Source of the DNA: Streptococcus oralis
Lineage (GTDB): Bacteria; Bacillota; Bacilli; Lactobacillales; Streptococcaceae
Assembly (NCBI GenBank): GCA_905370255.1
Contig: CAJPKC010000083.1
Span: forward strand, 1-5,897
Direction: 5' to 3'
DNA length: 5,897 nt
The notes beneath the pieces were generated by a model. That model was not told where the DNA came from, did no database searches, and saw only the letters and a list, made by a program, of their open reading frames with translations. This document shows positions 5,755-5,897 of this stretch, in pieces. The position numbers were made by a program, and so were the translations under genes. Each line of letters opens with the position of its first letter. Within the stretch, counting starts at the first letter, position 1.

Positions 5755-5897
5755 GCGGCTGGGACAAAAGTCCTATCCTCTCAATTGTTTTTGGATTCTC
5801 GAGCAAGACGCAGTGGTTGAGTGGACTCTACTACGCTGATTTCATCAGCTTTTACAGCCCTACTCAACTGTGTGGAGGTGGGACGACGAAATTGAAT
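5755..5897. repeat. Dispersed streptococcal intergenic repeat (cut by window edge)
   Basis: Non-coding segment with nested dyad symmetry: GGAC/GTCC (5762-5765 and 5770-5773, loop AAAA), an outer GTTGAGT/ACTCAAC pair (5816-5822 and 5862-5868) and an inner GCTGAT/ATCAGC pair (5835-5840 and 5844-5849, loop TTC). The words GGCTGGGACAAAAGTCC at one end and GGTGGGACGACGAAAT near the other are familiar from many intergenic regions of mitis-group streptococci. On the minus strand a frame reading NHCVLLENPKTIERIGLLSQP passes through it; this is commonly over-called as a small protein and I do not treat it as a gene. The outer boundary is not visible. The name and family are uncertain; it is not an obvious BOX or RUP unit. 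Confidence 0.65.

Noticed and set aside
5755..5897. Small protein reading through the repeat on the minus strand
   Set aside because: The frame is interrupted by stops upstream, lacks a start with a binding site, and its sequence follows the repeat's hairpin structure.

Overview
The window looks like chromosomal DNA from a low-GC Gram-positive coccus, most likely Streptococcus of the mitis/oralis/pneumoniae group. The grounds are low GC, strong AAGGAGG-type ribosome binding sites, extended -10 (TGn) promoters, the protein families present, and at the right edge a repeat that I recognise as a dispersed streptococcal intergenic element. The species assignment is inference; no search was run. 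Every supported gene lies on the minus strand, so transcription runs from right to left.

Layout, in transcription order. (1) 5755-5897: part of the dispersed repeat, cut by the window edge. (2) 5740-5712: a good extended -10 promoter. It drives a gene for a 386-aa membrane-anchored extracellular protein of unknown function (start GTG at 5686), followed 43 bp later by a gene for a 259-aa lipoprotein of unknown function. These two form a small cell-envelope operon. (3) A 197-bp gap holding a 9-bp inverted repeat leads to a class I SAM-dependent methyltransferase gene (start probably 3505). (4) A 256-bp gap (2641-2896) contains an imperfect stem-loop and a sequence that may be the remnant of an insertion-sequence end. 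(5) A TraX-family integral membrane protein gene (start 2640) follows. (6) An OmpR-type response regulator and an overlapping sensor kinase, truncated by the window edge, form a two-component system. Its own promoter sits in the 3' end of the traX-like gene.

Together this is mostly a cell-surface and sensing region: a peptide- or lantibiotic-type sensor system of the NisRK/SpaRK class, a membrane acyltransferase-like protein, and two exported proteins. The target genes of the two-component system are not visible and may lie beyond the left edge. Three genes have longer ATG-initiated frames whose upstream starts are contradicted by ribosome binding sites or promoter positions, and I give the corrected starts. 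I did not find a clearly new multi-gene system. The least explained parts are the unknown membrane-protein/lipoprotein pair and the two structured intergenic regions.
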